From Lineus longissimus (lineage: Eukaryota > Nemertea > Pilidiophora > Heteronemertea > Lineidae): DNA of 64,000 bases. Under the pieces are notes generated by a model. It made no database searches. It was given only the letters and a program-made list of their open reading frames with translations, and was not told the origin of the DNA. Of this stretch, positions 1-11,640 are shown piece after piece (positions within the stretch are counted from its first letter, which is position 1; the number at the start of each line of letters is the position of its first letter). The position numbers and the translations under genes were made by a program. The stretch spans positions 2,549,501 through 2,613,500 of the forward strand of contig NC_088310.1 in assembly GCF_910592395.1 (NCBI RefSeq). The letters run 5' to 3'.

Positions 1-2040
1 GCATCTCATATTCCTGAGTTCCAGGTTCCAAACCTGTGTCTTGAACGCTGCCAATGGTAGGCCCACTTTTTCTACAGATCCAAATCCGAATACAAATACC
101 AACGCATTTCAAACATATGCAGGTATACTGAGAAAGAGCCATTTTTGAAGAGGAGTATAAGGTGATTGGAACCTATGTGATACTCGGTGTTTTGGATTTT
201 AATTCTCTGGGGTGATACATACAAGATGACATCACATCATGCAGTTCTCTACCACACATTCATGAGGTTACTGACAGGTCTAAAGTCTATAGGAAGATCA
301 AGGCACTTAATGTCAAAGATTTCACTTCTCAATTACAACAAAAACGCACATAGGACCATGAAAATCTTCTACAACTAATCAAATAAAAAAGAAAAAAGGA
401 ATTTGAAGGATTCAAGCATTCTGAAATCGAGTGATTTAAAGAAAAAAGAGAAATTGGCCTCAGAAAAATCTTGGAAATAGACAAAGAAAGGAAAGAGACA
501 TCACATGGCTACCCATCTCTGAGGCAATTTGCAACCCAATCCGCAGGAATGGCATCCTAGCTATTGATTGAATGAGGAGATTTAGCCCCAGCTGCAGCCA
601 TGGACTGTCTAATACAGGGAGCAAACATTATAAAATAATAGACATTTATACACTGTAAAGCATAATCACACTTAATGTAAAATGCAGACGGACAAGAAAA
701 CATTAAAGGAAAAGGAAAATTTGCATAGCTTGACCTTGAACTCAATGAGAGGGAGAACTCTGTAAATGATGGATAGAAATGGTTGGATTACTGGGAAATA
801 ATGAAGGATTTGGTGAGCTGATGATCTGAATGTGAATCTATATACTAGCAAGAATTGATAGAGACTAATACTTTATGGTATTAATCATGCTCACTGTTCC
901 AAGGACTGGACATTTTGAGGATGACCAATAAGAACAACAAGATTACCTGACAGATCATCTGCTCATTACAAAATTTGAATGAATGGATTAAAATTACAAA
1001 ATAAAAATGAAAGATAATATTAAGGAATGAGACGTAACATGAGGGAAAAGATGATAAAACAATGCATCAAGTCACACAGGTTACCTTCTGAAGACACGTC
1101 AATAAATCTGACTCCTAGTGCAGCAGACGCAAGGGTGCAGATGTTATGACTAGAACCTACGTGGGATTATTTTTGGAGGGATTTAAAGGCGAGGATATGT
1201 TAGAGTTGAAGAGTAAGCAAATCATTACTTGTAAAGCCATCTTTATTGATACCAGTTACAGACTGGTGACTTGTTACAGGCAATATCGTATGCATGCAAC
1301 CAAAATGATTCCTGGCGTGAGCATGCTATCGCAGTTGCATGCATCAAATATCTCTCATCATAAATAAATTACTAGTCTATGGGGAATGCTACATGTCTAA
1401 TAAAGTACATCACACACTGGCAACTAAATCAAGAACAACAGTTGTAGCAACAGAAGCTTTTCCTTCAGTAATGTCACTGCAACTATGACTCTCAATTTAC
1501 TCGTGCATGTGCCCTAGCTGTACTCTAGGGATGGGCTGTGAGGAGAGATACCTTCATTGCAAGTGGCGCCATCTTCTGAATCTAGAATATACAGTGCACA
1601 ACGTGAGCATACCAGGCATCTTGTGACGAATAGCGGTTATTCGCAAGAACAAAACGCCCACCAAAATTTGGCAGTTTTCGGTGAAGTGAAGCAGTAAAAG
1701 CTACATGTACCTGTTTCATGTACCGATCGAGTGCAGTAATATGCCACTCTGTGTGCATTGACAGATTAATGTAATTTATGGTACCGTCATTAGATTGAAT
1801 ATTGATAATTTTCTTGATAATTTCTTAGGCATGATTGACATACAGAAATTCATTACCGAGAACTATTTGATGACATGCAACCATGGCCTCAAATGGCTTA
1901 CACAAACAAATCCACTTCACTGTGTTTCTGTTGCTAAAGGGCTCAGAATTCACCGAGGCCTCAGAAGTATGCTTTTATACCCTCCTCCTTTGCCTTGGTG
2001 CCCTTGAACTTTTTCCTTTGCGAAGGGAAATTTTGCCTAA
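1..2040. other. Intergenic DNA, no gene seen
   Basis: This AT-rich stretch lies beyond the stop codon of the F-box gene. I found no exon with splice sites and no recognisable protein on either strand; open frames are short and start in random sequence. A small perfect inverted repeat of 11 bp (ATGCATGCAAC at 1290-1300, its complement at 1334-1344, 33-base loop) is the only structure noted. It may contain the 3' UTR of the F-box gene. Confidence 0.5.
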
Positions 2041-5000
2041 TTAGTTTCCTTTTGTAAATTCATCCCATTTCAAAAAAGCAAAATTTTCTTCAATGCCTTC
2101 TGAAAGAATTATACAAATGACAAGAAAACAGAAGGAAATCTTACTTTGAAAAGTGCTCTGTCTTCGAGAAATCCTACTAGAACTTGTCACACTCTCCTCG
2201 GTCTCTAACGGCAAAAACTTCCCACAAACTCGCACCATACCATCAGGAGTCTGATCTGTGAAGGAAAAATGTTTTAATATCAGTTGGAAATACCTCCAAT
2301 GGCAGCAGATCAAGAAATTAGGATGTCAGGAAATTTTGGCAAAATTAGCCAAAATTGTACAAAAATGAACAGCTATTGTTCCCCATTGTTTGAATCCCAA
2401 GGAGTTTGTCATAGCGAGGTTGCACTGTACAGGGAATGTGTCGTTCAGATATTGAACAAACAGCTCAGGAATGCTTTAATCAAAAAACATAATCTACTCA
2501 CTGTCAATACTAAGCGTATCTGGTTTAGGAAGAGCATCTCTAGTCTCCTGTGTGATCTTCTTTAGTTCGGAGTAGGCTAACCTCCAGTCAATACCCAGGT
2601 GGTTATCCTGGTTAGATCTGGTCACAAGTTCCGTGATGTTTGGAACTCCTTCTTCTGAACCTGCAGAACACAAATTCGTAATTGTCAGTAACCAGAAACC
2701 TCAGTAGTATATGTATGTATGACAGAGATGCCTCTTAGCCCATTGGTTAAGATTGATGGCTACCAAAAAACGGGGGCCATGCGCAGCTTCGATGCCAGGG
2801 AGAACCCAGATTTGTATATCAGGCGATTAAATACTGTCATTGTATTGCAGTTTTGCTTAGTATTAGCTGCAAAATACGTATATGGGCACGTACCCATTTC
2901 TTGACATTTAACCATCCACAGGTCATCTCGAGAACAAAGGTACTTCCAACGGCGACACACCTGCAAAAGGGAATCATTTTGAAAGGAATAAAAACACTGT
3001 CTTCCAACGCCCATCAGGCCCAGGCACATTTTACTGAATGCCCAAGGTGTTTTAGGTTGAATACTGAAACTAGTAAAACAAAATATAATTCTTACCCCAG
3101 ACGCACGTTCTATGTCATCAGGTGGTAGCAAAGAAAAGATATATAGAATCACATGGTCATGAAGTCTGTTGATGTCGGTCCGATCTTTTAGTCTGAAATG
3201 AAGAAAAAGAGCAAGAACAATTTACAATGCACCCATTATGTTATCAATCTTAATGAGATCTGAATCTCACATCTTGACTACTTCAACCGATAAAGCGATC
3301 TTCTCATGTTGTTACCTCTGCATGGTCATGGAGATCAGAATCACACATCTTGACTACTTCAAAGTTAAACCGATAATGGCATCTACTCATGGTCTTACCT
3401 CTGCATGAGACACTGGGCCATGTAGTTAATGAGATCAGAATCACACATCTTGACTACTTCAACCAATACAGCCATCTTCTCATGGTCTTTCCAACCAGTC
3501 ATCCACTGCAAGTACAAAACAAAACATCACTTGCAAGCTGTCATCAGCTATGAAATGAATGTACTTCTTTTCTCTCAAATCCATGACCCTATGATCATAA
3601 GGCTGAGACCTTTCAGAACTACTAGGCTAACACCACTCCACCAAAAGAAGGACAGGGTCCCCTGTTTTTTTGTTACTCTTAGGAAAAGACAGAGTCATTG
3701 AACTTACATCCCATATCTGCTGCAGCTGCACTTTGAATTGTTTACGTAAGCGCCCCCTGTGAGCTTTCACAAAGCGCTTCCCTTGACAAGGTGTCTCACC
3801 AAACCATTTAACATTTTTATAGCACTTCTGGATGGGGATGTAGAGGTCTTTCATATTTGACGGCCTGTTCACTGGACCGACACGGATCTCTCGCTGCATG
3901 AAACCTGAAATTGATTAAAATCTTGAATGATTAAACAGAAAGTAATAATCATTGCAAAGTCGCTGAACTGAATCTGGAAATAGATATCACGAAAGATTTA
4001 TGAGAATGTGCCTGTTCACTGGGCCAACACAAACTGCTCTTGCATGAATCTAGAAATTAATAACATCATAAATGAAAAATTCCGAGACATGAGCCATGAA
4101 TATTTGAAAACTCTTGCTAGGGAGTAGCCTCATTAATATTTTGTTGCAGCCATATATTTTGTGATCTGCAAACGTGAAAAACACAAAAATTAAGCTCACA
4201 AAAACATCTAGGTGTTACTCTTACAATACATACCAAGTTTTTCAACTGTGTCTTGCATGAAATAGTCAATTGTAGAGGTCGCCGATGATGCTCCGATGGC
4301 ACTCCGGTGTCTATGAGTCGCCGATGGAGGAGTTTTAAGAGGAGGCAATGCTCGAAGCGGCTTTATTGCATCCAATTTCTTTTTCATCTGAGCATCAAAG
4401 TTTGGCAAAGAAGAAGATAAAGGATCCTCGGCGGTCGTTGCTCTGGAAAAACTGGACGTGTCAACTGACCTGCTCAAGTGAGAAGAAGCACTTTTAGGAA
4501 AATCACTGTCCACAGAATATTCATGTTCTGCACTATGACTTGATTCCTGGGAAGTTCTTTGTTTTTCACTTCTTCCACTATCACTTGATTTGACAGATTG
4601 TTTAGCCAATCCTTCAAAGTTTACAGACGTTTGAGACTTAATACTGTTTTGGTCCGAGTCTGAATGCACAGATTGTAGGTCAGCACTACCTGCTTTGGAA
4701 CCATGCCGAGAAGAAAAGGAATTCTCACTGCCAGGCATTGATTTTACATCAGCCTCATCAACAAGTGATCCTTGCCTTGAGCCTAATGAATGAGCCCCTA
4801 GATCATTGTCTCCAATCATGACCACTATCTGTTGCTCCTCACTATCACCCAATGGATGAATTGTTCTCAGAGACGAGATGATAACCCTAGCAGCATACTG
4901 TACAGCAAAGTCGGAAATGGCACGACTGCTAGCATTCTGTATTGCGTCTGCACCGGCATTAGGTTTGAAATCAGTGCAAGTCTCCACAAGTTCTTTCAAC

Positions 5001-5464
5001 AATGCTTCGTCTTCCTGTGCAATTTCAGGCAACTGTGCCATCAATTTTCTCATATTTTCCTTCTCTTTTTCCTTTAGTCGTTTATTTCTCCACTTCTCCC
5101 GTAGCAGTGCCATTTCCTTCATCTTTCTGAATGGAGCAGACGGGTATCTCTTCTTCAATGCTGCAACAAAGTCCCTGTGGAAGACTGGTTCCATTACTGT
5201 TGCCAGAGCCTCGAGTTGATTCTTGGGGCATCTGTTGGTCAGACCGCACACAAGCATTCTTTGTTGCCATGGTCTCCAAGTTTCGAACCACTCCCCAATT
5301 TTTTTGAAAATGTGCTTGTTGTTCAGGTCAGCTTGCTGTCTGGCACTTAGGATGTCTTCGGAGCTACCAGAGTGGGACAAGACTGAGTAGGACTGCAGCT
5401 TCCGGTGCCCATAGCTGGCTCCAGGACGAGCAGGAGATGAGGATGTGTCACTGGCAGAAAACAT
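2041..5464 (-). CDS. F-box protein, FBXO16/FBXW10-like (675 aa, 8 coding exons)
   Basis: Probable substrate adaptor of an SCF ubiquitin ligase. Coding exons, in gene order: 5464-4234, 3904-3708, 3505-3399, 3192-3096, 2960-2894, 2660-2502, 2255-2145, 2099-2041; all GT-AG and in phase, ending in TAA. The F-box lies about residues 512-567, with core HDHVILYIFSLLPPDDIE followed by VCRRWKYLC and DDLWMVKC, as in FBXO16. A Trp-rich helical motif just before the F-box (residues about 475-505, WMTGWKDHEKMAVLVEVV) matches the FBXO16 arrangement, and a related motif sits near the N-terminus (about 58-105, GEWFETWRPWQQRMLVCG). Between them is a Ser-rich linker of over 200 residues. No WD40 repeats follow, so this is not a full FBXW10. 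The start is the first ATG of the long exon; an acceptor-like site near 5506 suggests a 5' UTR exon upstream. Family assignment is by remembered similarity; the precise orthologue is uncertain. Confidence 0.85.
3246..3398 (-). repeat. Two partial tandem copies of F-box exon 3 inside the next intron
   Basis: Sequence matching exon 3 (3399-3505) recurs at about 3253-3312 and 3313-3390. It includes the shared stretch CACATCTTGACTACTTCAA (plus strand) and a second copy of the exon's splice donor context near 3312-3328. The copies hold stop codons in the coding frame and no clear acceptor, so they look like unused duplicates. Confidence 0.75.
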
Positions 5465-5948
5465 CCTCCTTGCTTGTCAGTGCTTCAACACTCAACTGGG
5501 CATCTGTAAAACTAAAAGTTAGGAGGTGGGTACTTTAGTAAGTTTTTCAAGCAATTCACTATTCAGTCCTCGTCCTGTCACAGAAACAGACCATGCAAAC
5601 CGTCCATGCAGACAGATTGTCAGAGAGTGCAGCAGAGACACACATGACATTGTACAGTGACACTGGCAGTCACTATAGTCAGAGTCAGAGATTGAGAGAG
5701 ATACTATCAATATCATGACGATAGACCTGGTCCTGGACCTGGTATTGAGTCTGACATGACTGTTGTTGTAAAGAATAATTTTTTGAAACCTTGGTCTCTA
5801 AAACACCAAGAGTGTTTTTACATACATGCAGATAGGTAATAACTCTAACCTGGCCAAAAAATGACAAAGGAGTGCTCCGTGAAGTGTCCTAGGACAGGAG
5901 GGGAAAATTATGGGGGAAAAATTGTAAACAAATTAACTTTGTTTACGT

Positions 5949-5959
5949 GCGCCATCTTG
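5949..5959 (-). promoter_or_regulatory. YY1-like motif
   Basis: The minus strand reads CAAGATGGCGC, close to the known YY1 core AAGATGGCGGC, which often lies at or just after transcription starts of animal genes. Its orientation points toward the F-box gene, so it may mark that gene's start region. Motif match only. Confidence 0.4.
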
Positions 5960-6172
5960 AATCACCAAGCTGGGAATCCTGGGAAAAGATTTCGAAAACA
6001 AGATAACTAAATAAACTCTTCTTTTCCACTAACCAGCGACTAGAAAATATTGATGTCATTTTTTAGATGATCAGAAAATAATAGTATCAATACAGTGATC
6101 GCAGAATCTGCCACTCACATGACTGAGCCGTCGCTAGTTCCCAAAAGTGGGTATTCCCCGCAATCTGAAACC

Positions 6173-6180
6173 GCGGGAAA
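6173..6180 (+). promoter_or_regulatory. E2F-like site upstream of CDKN3
   Basis: GCGGGAAA is the reverse complement of the E2F consensus TTTCCCGC. It lies about 350 bp before the CDKN3 start codon. CDKN3 is a cell-cycle-regulated gene in vertebrates, so E2F control is plausible, but this is a short motif match only. Confidence 0.4.
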
Positions 6181-6533
6181 TTTGTGTTCATCAATTTCAT
6201 GAATTTTGCTGGGTGTGTTACTTACTAGTAGTTATACTGTGTACATTGGTACTTGTGTTTACAACCTGCCTATCTGTTTGTTTACGATAAGTTCTATTCT
6301 ACACTCCCAAAGTAGTGGCCAGTCTTGCTTCTTACATTTGTGTCTTTGAAGCATGCTGCATTGCGATCAAATGTAAGCAATGCCAATGCAATGCAAGGGG
6401 TTCTTCATCTTCTTCATCTTCTTTTTACCTTAGTTAACTCGCAACCTGTAGCTGTACCTGTTCTACTCCTAATGGCTGCAATGCTTTTTCTTTCAGGTTT
6501 TTTGTAATTTAAAGTCACACGTTTTAAACAAAA

Positions 6534-8845
6534 ATGGCTGAAATGCAGGTCAATGTACAAGTAGATGATGATGATGGATGTTTACGTAACCAAGGAAAGC
6601 CAAGTGGTCAGCTAGACTTAAGCTTTAATACCTCCGATGTAATCAATGCAGAATTTGACACGGACAATGAAGAAGAGTCATTCGATGAGTCGCCTCTCAG
6701 CATGGATTGGGTGGATTTGACTAATTATAAATTACCAGCTGATGGTTTAGCAATAACTTCATTACCAGGTAAGGTTTCTTTTTGGCCAAGGATACGGGTA
6801 CGGCAGCCGTATCTGAACATTTTTTGGCTATTCGTACGGCAGTGATCTGAGCATGCGCAAAAGCATTCACCTCCGGTTACGTCACTGCCGTTTAGGTTTT
6901 TATAGTACGGCAGCCGTATTTGGCTATTCGTACGGCAGCTCGCCAAACTGCAGTTGTGGATTAAAGTGCCGCTTCGGCGTCCGTTTCAGGCACTTCTTGA
7001 TCGTTCGAGACCTCCGAGTATACATCTTGCAAAAGTTTACATCTTCATATATTCTTTTTGCCTTTTCAAGTTCAGTAAACGATGAAAATTCGGTATTTAA
7101 TTCAATTTCATATTGGGGATACGGCTGCCGTACCCGTAGTCAGTTCGATTATTCGTTTCTTTTTAGAGAAGTTAACGAAAACTTATCTTCTTCTGTTTGC
7201 AGTCTCTCTCTGTGTTTGCTCTTCGGAGGGTTTTTGTGTGCTACAGCAATTGAGTTTAAAGGCCTGTAGGCCCTAGTCCATTTGTAAATGATTTTTTCAG
7301 CATTGTTTTAAACTCTGGAGCTTAAACTACTGGAAGAATTTCTTTTAAGTTCGGTTTTTATTGATCTTACACTGTACATGTAAACGTAGATGCAGCCATT
7401 TTTTCAACATCTAATCTTTTCCAGGTTGCAGATTTTCCGAAACTTGGCGGAATCTTGACCAAGATATTGGTATGATACTTTCATTCTGCTCAGATAAGAA
7501 TAATCATCTATCATGGCAGCTTTTATAAAGCCATCTTTAGCTATTTGTTTGTTTGGTGTAACATACAACTATCCATATTAGATGTTCATAGTAAGGACAA
7601 GTTATACTTGATAATGATATGAGTGAATACAAATGACAAAAACATTCTATACAGTGATCTATCTGTTGTCATAATTGACAAAACACTGCCATATGCTCAT
7701 GATAGAGAATTTTTTTCCAGCATTCATAAAAAGCCAGGGAATCACAAACGTGATGTCTTTCTGCACCAAGGGTGACCTAAACCGGTGCAGGGTGAAGAAC
7801 CTCTTGGAGAAATATGCTGCTGCCGGTCTCGAAGTCCATGACTGTCCTCATGAAGACATGATTCAACCCGAGATTGAAAACCTCATGAAAATAATTGAAC
7901 AACTAGAGCTGAATTTGAATGCTGGGAAGAAAACCCTGATGCAGTGAGTATCGCTTTTTGAACATATTACCCTGGAACATTTCCAAGTTTGCTGCACGGA
8001 AACCTATGAATATGAAATTTATACTTTGTTTTCTTCACATTTCAGTTGCTGTGTTGGGCTTGGACGATCTTGTCTTGGTGAGTAAAGCGCCACCCAAACA
8101 AGTTATTGCTGCAGCCTTGCTATGTATGCAACAAAAAATCACTTGTCTGCAGATAGAAACCAGTAATCGCTGGGTTTGATATTATCAGTGACTTGGACCC
8201 CCCCCCCCCCGTGAAACTGCACTGAAATACACAAATCTCTGAGAGCAATTGGTGAAGAATAAATAGAAGGAATTTCTTCTCCTCCGTTTATATTTTCTTT
8301 CATGCAATCTTCTCTTTCATCTGAAAAACACTTTGTTTGCCACCAAAATCATTCATATTGTAATTCTTTCTATCGTCTTTAGTTGCTGCGTGTCTAATGA
8401 TGTTGCATAATCCTGAACTTGAGCCAGAAAAAGCCATTGAAAATATCCGGAGCATTAGAGGACACCGTGCTGTCCAGTCTATAAAGGTATGTCCATTTGT
8501 TTGCCTGGGCCCTGTGATCGAGTGGTTAGCACTTGTCTCCCAATCAGTAATTAGTCGTGTTACATGGGTTCGATACCTAACCCGGACACATTCTTACACC
8601 ATTGCTGCTTGGCTGGTTAATAAAGGCTGAGGGATGTGTGCGCTGCCTATGGTGTATACACTGGGAAAAAAACCTTCGCATCATTTAAATACCTTGATTG
8701 CTCATATGACATTGTATCAGAACGCGGATGACAAGACGTCTCATTTCTTTTTCAGCAATTTAACTTTATCACAGACTTCCGGACCGAATTGAACGAATTC
8801 TTGACTAAAACGGAAGAGGCAACGGCCCGAGCTCTATCTCGGTAG
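6534..8845 (+). CDS. CDKN3: Cyclin-dependent kinase inhibitor 3 (KAP dual-specificity phosphatase), 242 aa
   Basis: CDKN3/KAP removes the activating T-loop threonine phosphate of CDK2-type kinases. Exons: 6534-6768, 7425-7469, 7721-7943, 8046-8077, 8383-8486, 8756-8845; all GT-AG, in phase, ending in TAG. The acidic N-terminal segment (DTDNEEESFDESPLSMDWVD) parallels the vertebrate SSDEEPIEDEQTPIHISWL region. LPGCRFSETWRNLDQDI matches the vertebrate LPGCKFKDVRRNVQKD block. The catalytic CX5R loop is HCCVGLGRSCL (Cys169, Arg175) and is assembled across the exon 3-4 junction. The Asp in PHEDM occupies the general-acid region. C-terminal NIRSIRGHRAVQSIK and FNFITDFR match vertebrate SLRDLRGSGAIQTIK and YNYLHEFR. 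It is about 30 residues longer than human CDKN3, mostly at the N-terminus. The small exon 4 (32 nt) carries most of the active-site loop, so skipping it would kill the enzyme. Confidence 0.95.
6793..7137. mobile_element. MITE-like element in CDKN3 intron 1
   Basis: A 21-bp terminal sequence beginning TACGGGTACGGCAGCC is repeated perfectly in inverse orientation at the right end (ending at 7137). Inside the left half, TTCGTACGGCAG recurs about every 95 bp as a subterminal motif. The 345-bp interior has no coding sequence. The terminal sequence is itself nearly palindromic. The superfamily is not clear; I see no convincing target-site duplication. Confidence 0.65.
8201..8212 (+). repeat. Poly-C tract in CDKN3 intron 4
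   Basis: A run of about a dozen C residues. Similar C or G tracts occur near 18225, 20609, 24229, 25945, 26670 and 42306; they are a compositional habit of this genome and likely length-variable. Confidence 0.8.
8507..8690 (+). mobile_element. tRNA-derived SINE in CDKN3 intron 5
   Basis: The 5' part reads like a decayed tRNA: box A TGGTTAGCACT at about 8523-8533 and box B GGGTTCGATACC at about 8567-8578, spaced as in tRNA genes. A non-tRNA body follows. No intact acceptor stem can be drawn, so it is not a working tRNA gene. It lies in sense orientation between exons 5 and 6. Confidence 0.7.
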
Positions 8846-9485
8846 ATCCTAGCTGCTGTCTGGAAAGATGTGGAAATAGTCTCTCATTAGGACTGCAAAC
8901 TTGAACATTCGTGTACCGATGTGTCTTCAAATTTATATCAAGATCGTGATACGACTGTGGACAATACATTCCCCAACTTGCCGAGAATCATGTTTTTTCT
9001 GGCAGGCCTCCTGACCAACCTACCTATTTGTCTTAATGCTTGAACAAGCACGTTAGTTTGGTTGAACTCATTGCATAATTTCAAGTATTTTGATCCATTT
9101 AATCACACAAATACTCTATTTTCTAATCATATTTGTTGTTAGTCTTATCAGCTATATTATCAACTGTATTGATAATCTTTGTCAGTGGTATCAATTACTA
9201 TGAGGGACATACCTGGGGCTCAGAAATGCTGTCCTTAACGGAGAGGTATTCTGATCACAGATGTCAAATTGAATAGAAATCACCAGTTGAGAACCAAAAT
9301 CAGTGTCCTTATGAGAGAGGGTGTTTTGCTAACAGAGGTGGCCACTATGGCAGGTTCCACTGTATGTCTTTTCTGTGAGTTCAGAAATTCACCTGTTGAG
9401 CTATCTATCATTGTTCACTTCTATCAAAAAAAATTCTATTACTAAAATGGGTCCTTGTTGGTAATTGTGAAGGAATCAACACTTA
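8846..9485 (+). other. CDKN3 downstream region
   Basis: This holds the presumed 3' UTR of CDKN3 and spacer before the minisatellite. I saw no clear canonical AATAAA soon after the stop codon. It also carries a decayed terminal-inverted-repeat element (next entry). Confidence 0.5.
9228..9362. mobile_element. Decayed Tigger-like MITE
   Basis: The right end CAGGTTCCACTG matches the inverted terminus of the clean element at 19837-20012, and the interior keeps degenerate pieces such as TGTCCTTA and GAGAGG. The left end is not clear. Confidence 0.45.
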
Positions 9486-11640
9486 TGGTGACCTATCTCC
9501 TCTCTTGCCAGCAAGGTGGAGCTGCCATGTCCTTTCCGGCCGGCTGTGACTTGCTGTTGCCGACATGCTGGAGCAGTAGCCAGACCCGATTTGGTCTGCT
9601 TGTAACTGCCTCGCCTTTCTCAGAGCTCAAATGGCAGGATGCAGCATTCAGGAGGGTCTCCTCTTGCTGATCATGTCTGAAACGTGGTGGAGCTGCCATG
9701 GTCGATTCAGTCTCGTCTCTCACCATGTTGGCAACCAGTTGGAGGAACCATTGCTGATTTGGTCTGGTTGTGACTGTCTCATCTCTTTCACTGTGGAGCA
9801 GCCAGGCACAATTTGGTCTGGTTGTGACTGTCTCGTCTCTCACCCTGTCTGCACCAAGTGGAGCAGCCATGGATGATAAATTATTCGGTCTGGCTATGAC
9901 AGTCTCCTATCTCTAATCGTGCCCGAAATTTGGTCTAGCTGCAATGGCCAAATCAGTCTCGTTGTGACTGTCTTCTCACTCATGATCTCGGCATCAGGTG
10001 GTGCAGCCAGGGCTAATATAGTCTGGTTGTGACTGTCTCATCTCTCTCAGTGTTGACAAGATGGTGGCACAGCCATGTCTCATTTGGTCAGGTTGTGGAA
10101 GTCTAATCTATCCAACTGTGTCTGCGGTGCAAGCAGCAGCAGCTTGGCCTGGTTCGGTCCTGTTGTGGATGTCTAATCTCTCCTACCATGTTATTTTATA
10201 AAGGCGATGGAGAGGCCAGGCCCGATTAGGTCAAGTTGTGACCTCATCTCTCACCGTGTCTGTAACTTGTTGGAACTGCCAGTGTCGATTTGGTCTGGTT
10301 ATGACTGCCTCATCTCTCTCACAATGTTGGCAAGACGGCAGAGCTGCCAAGGCTGATTCAATCTGGTTGTGACTGCCTCATCTCTCAGTTTCGGTGTAGG
10401 GATGGAGCAGCCAGGCTGGATTCAGTCTGATTGTGACTGCCTCATCTCTTTCACCATATTGTTTGCAAGGTGTTGGATCGGAGTAGCCATGCTCAATTTG
10501 TCAAGTTGGGACTGTTTCATCTCATTCATCATGTTGGCAAGTTGATGGAACTGCGAGGTCAAATTTGGTTGGGCTGTCTCATCTCTCTCCACACGTTAGA
10601 GCTGCCATGCCAGGTCCGACTTGGTCTGTGTGCGACTGTCTGGTCCCACTCAACGTATTGGCATTGGAGCTGCCATGCCCAATGCGGTCTGGTTGCGACT
10701 CTCTCTTCGCTCTCACCTTGTCGGCAACAAGGAGCTCCCATGTCCGACTCAGTTTCTCTCTCACCAAGTTGTTCCCAGGTCACAATCTGGCAGTTGGTCT
10801 GGTCGTGACGGCCCCTGCTCTCTAACCATGTTGGTAGGTTGATGAAACTGCCAGGTTCAATTTGTCTGGTTGTGACTATCTCCTCTCTCTAAACGGGTTG
10901 GCAAGATGAGGGAACTGCCAGGTTCAGTTTGGTCTGGTTTTGATTGTCATCTCAATGTCTTGACAGGACTGTTGAGCTGCCAGGTCCAATTCGGTCTTGT
11001 TGTTACTGTATCATCTCTCTAACCATGTTGGCAAGTTGATGGAACAGCCAGGTCCGATTTGGTCTGGTTGTAACGGTCTCGTCTCCTTCAAATGGTTTGC
11101 AAGACTGTGGAGGTGCCAGGTCCTATTCAGTCTGGTTGTGACTGTCTTATCCCTCTCAGCATGTTGGCAGGACTATGGGGCTACCAGGTCCTATTCAGTC
11201 TGGTTGTGAATGTCTCCTCTCTCTAACCATGTTGGCAAGTTGATGAAACTGCCTGGTCCGATTTTGTCTGCTTGTCCCTCTCAACATGTTTACAAGGTTG
11301 TGGAGCTGCCAGGACCGATTCGGTCTGGTTGTGACTGTCTCCTCTCTCTAACCATGTTGGCAAGTTGATGAAACTGCCAGGTCCGATTTTGTCTGCTTGT
11401 CCCACTCAACATGTTTAAAAGGTTGTGGAGCTGCCAGGTCCGATTCGGTCTGGTTGTGACTGTCTCCTCTCTCTAACCATGTTGGCAAGTTGATGAAACT
11501 GCCAGGTCCGATTTTGTTTGCTTGTCCCTCTCAACATGTTTAAAAGGTTGTGGAGCTGCCAGGTCTGATTTGGTCTGGTGGTTGTGAGTGTCTCATCTCT
11601 CCCAACATGTCATCAATATGGTGGAGCTGCCAGGTCCACA
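9486..11640 (+). repeat. Minisatellite array A (about 63-68 bp unit), between CDKN3 and the methyltransferase gene
   Basis: Degenerate head-to-tail units share GGTCTGGTTGTGACTGTCTC, a CT-rich step (CATCTCTCTC), an ATGTTGGCAAG step and GGAGCTGCCAGGTCCGATT. In 11220-11580 the units form a dimeric higher-order repeat of 125 bp, repeated three times with few changes. The array stops sharply at about 11640, just after where the methyltransferase transcript should end. Open frames here are by-products of the repeat. Confidence 0.9.

Larger units (their letters stand above)
5465..6533. promoter_or_regulatory. Head-to-head promoter region of the F-box gene and CDKN3
   Basis: The two start codons face away from each other 1.07 kb apart. 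The interval should hold both 5' UTRs and a shared or paired promoter. It contains an E2F-like site and a YY1-like site (separate entries) and no credible coding sequence. Start points of transcription cannot be placed from sequence alone. Confidence 0.6.

Noticed and set aside
4832-5219. Plus-strand open frames of 81 and 113 codons
   Set aside because: Antisense to the long first exon of the F-box gene, with no family similarity.
8507-8580. A tRNA gene
   Set aside because: Boxes A and B are present but no acceptor stem pairs and the sequence continues as a SINE body.
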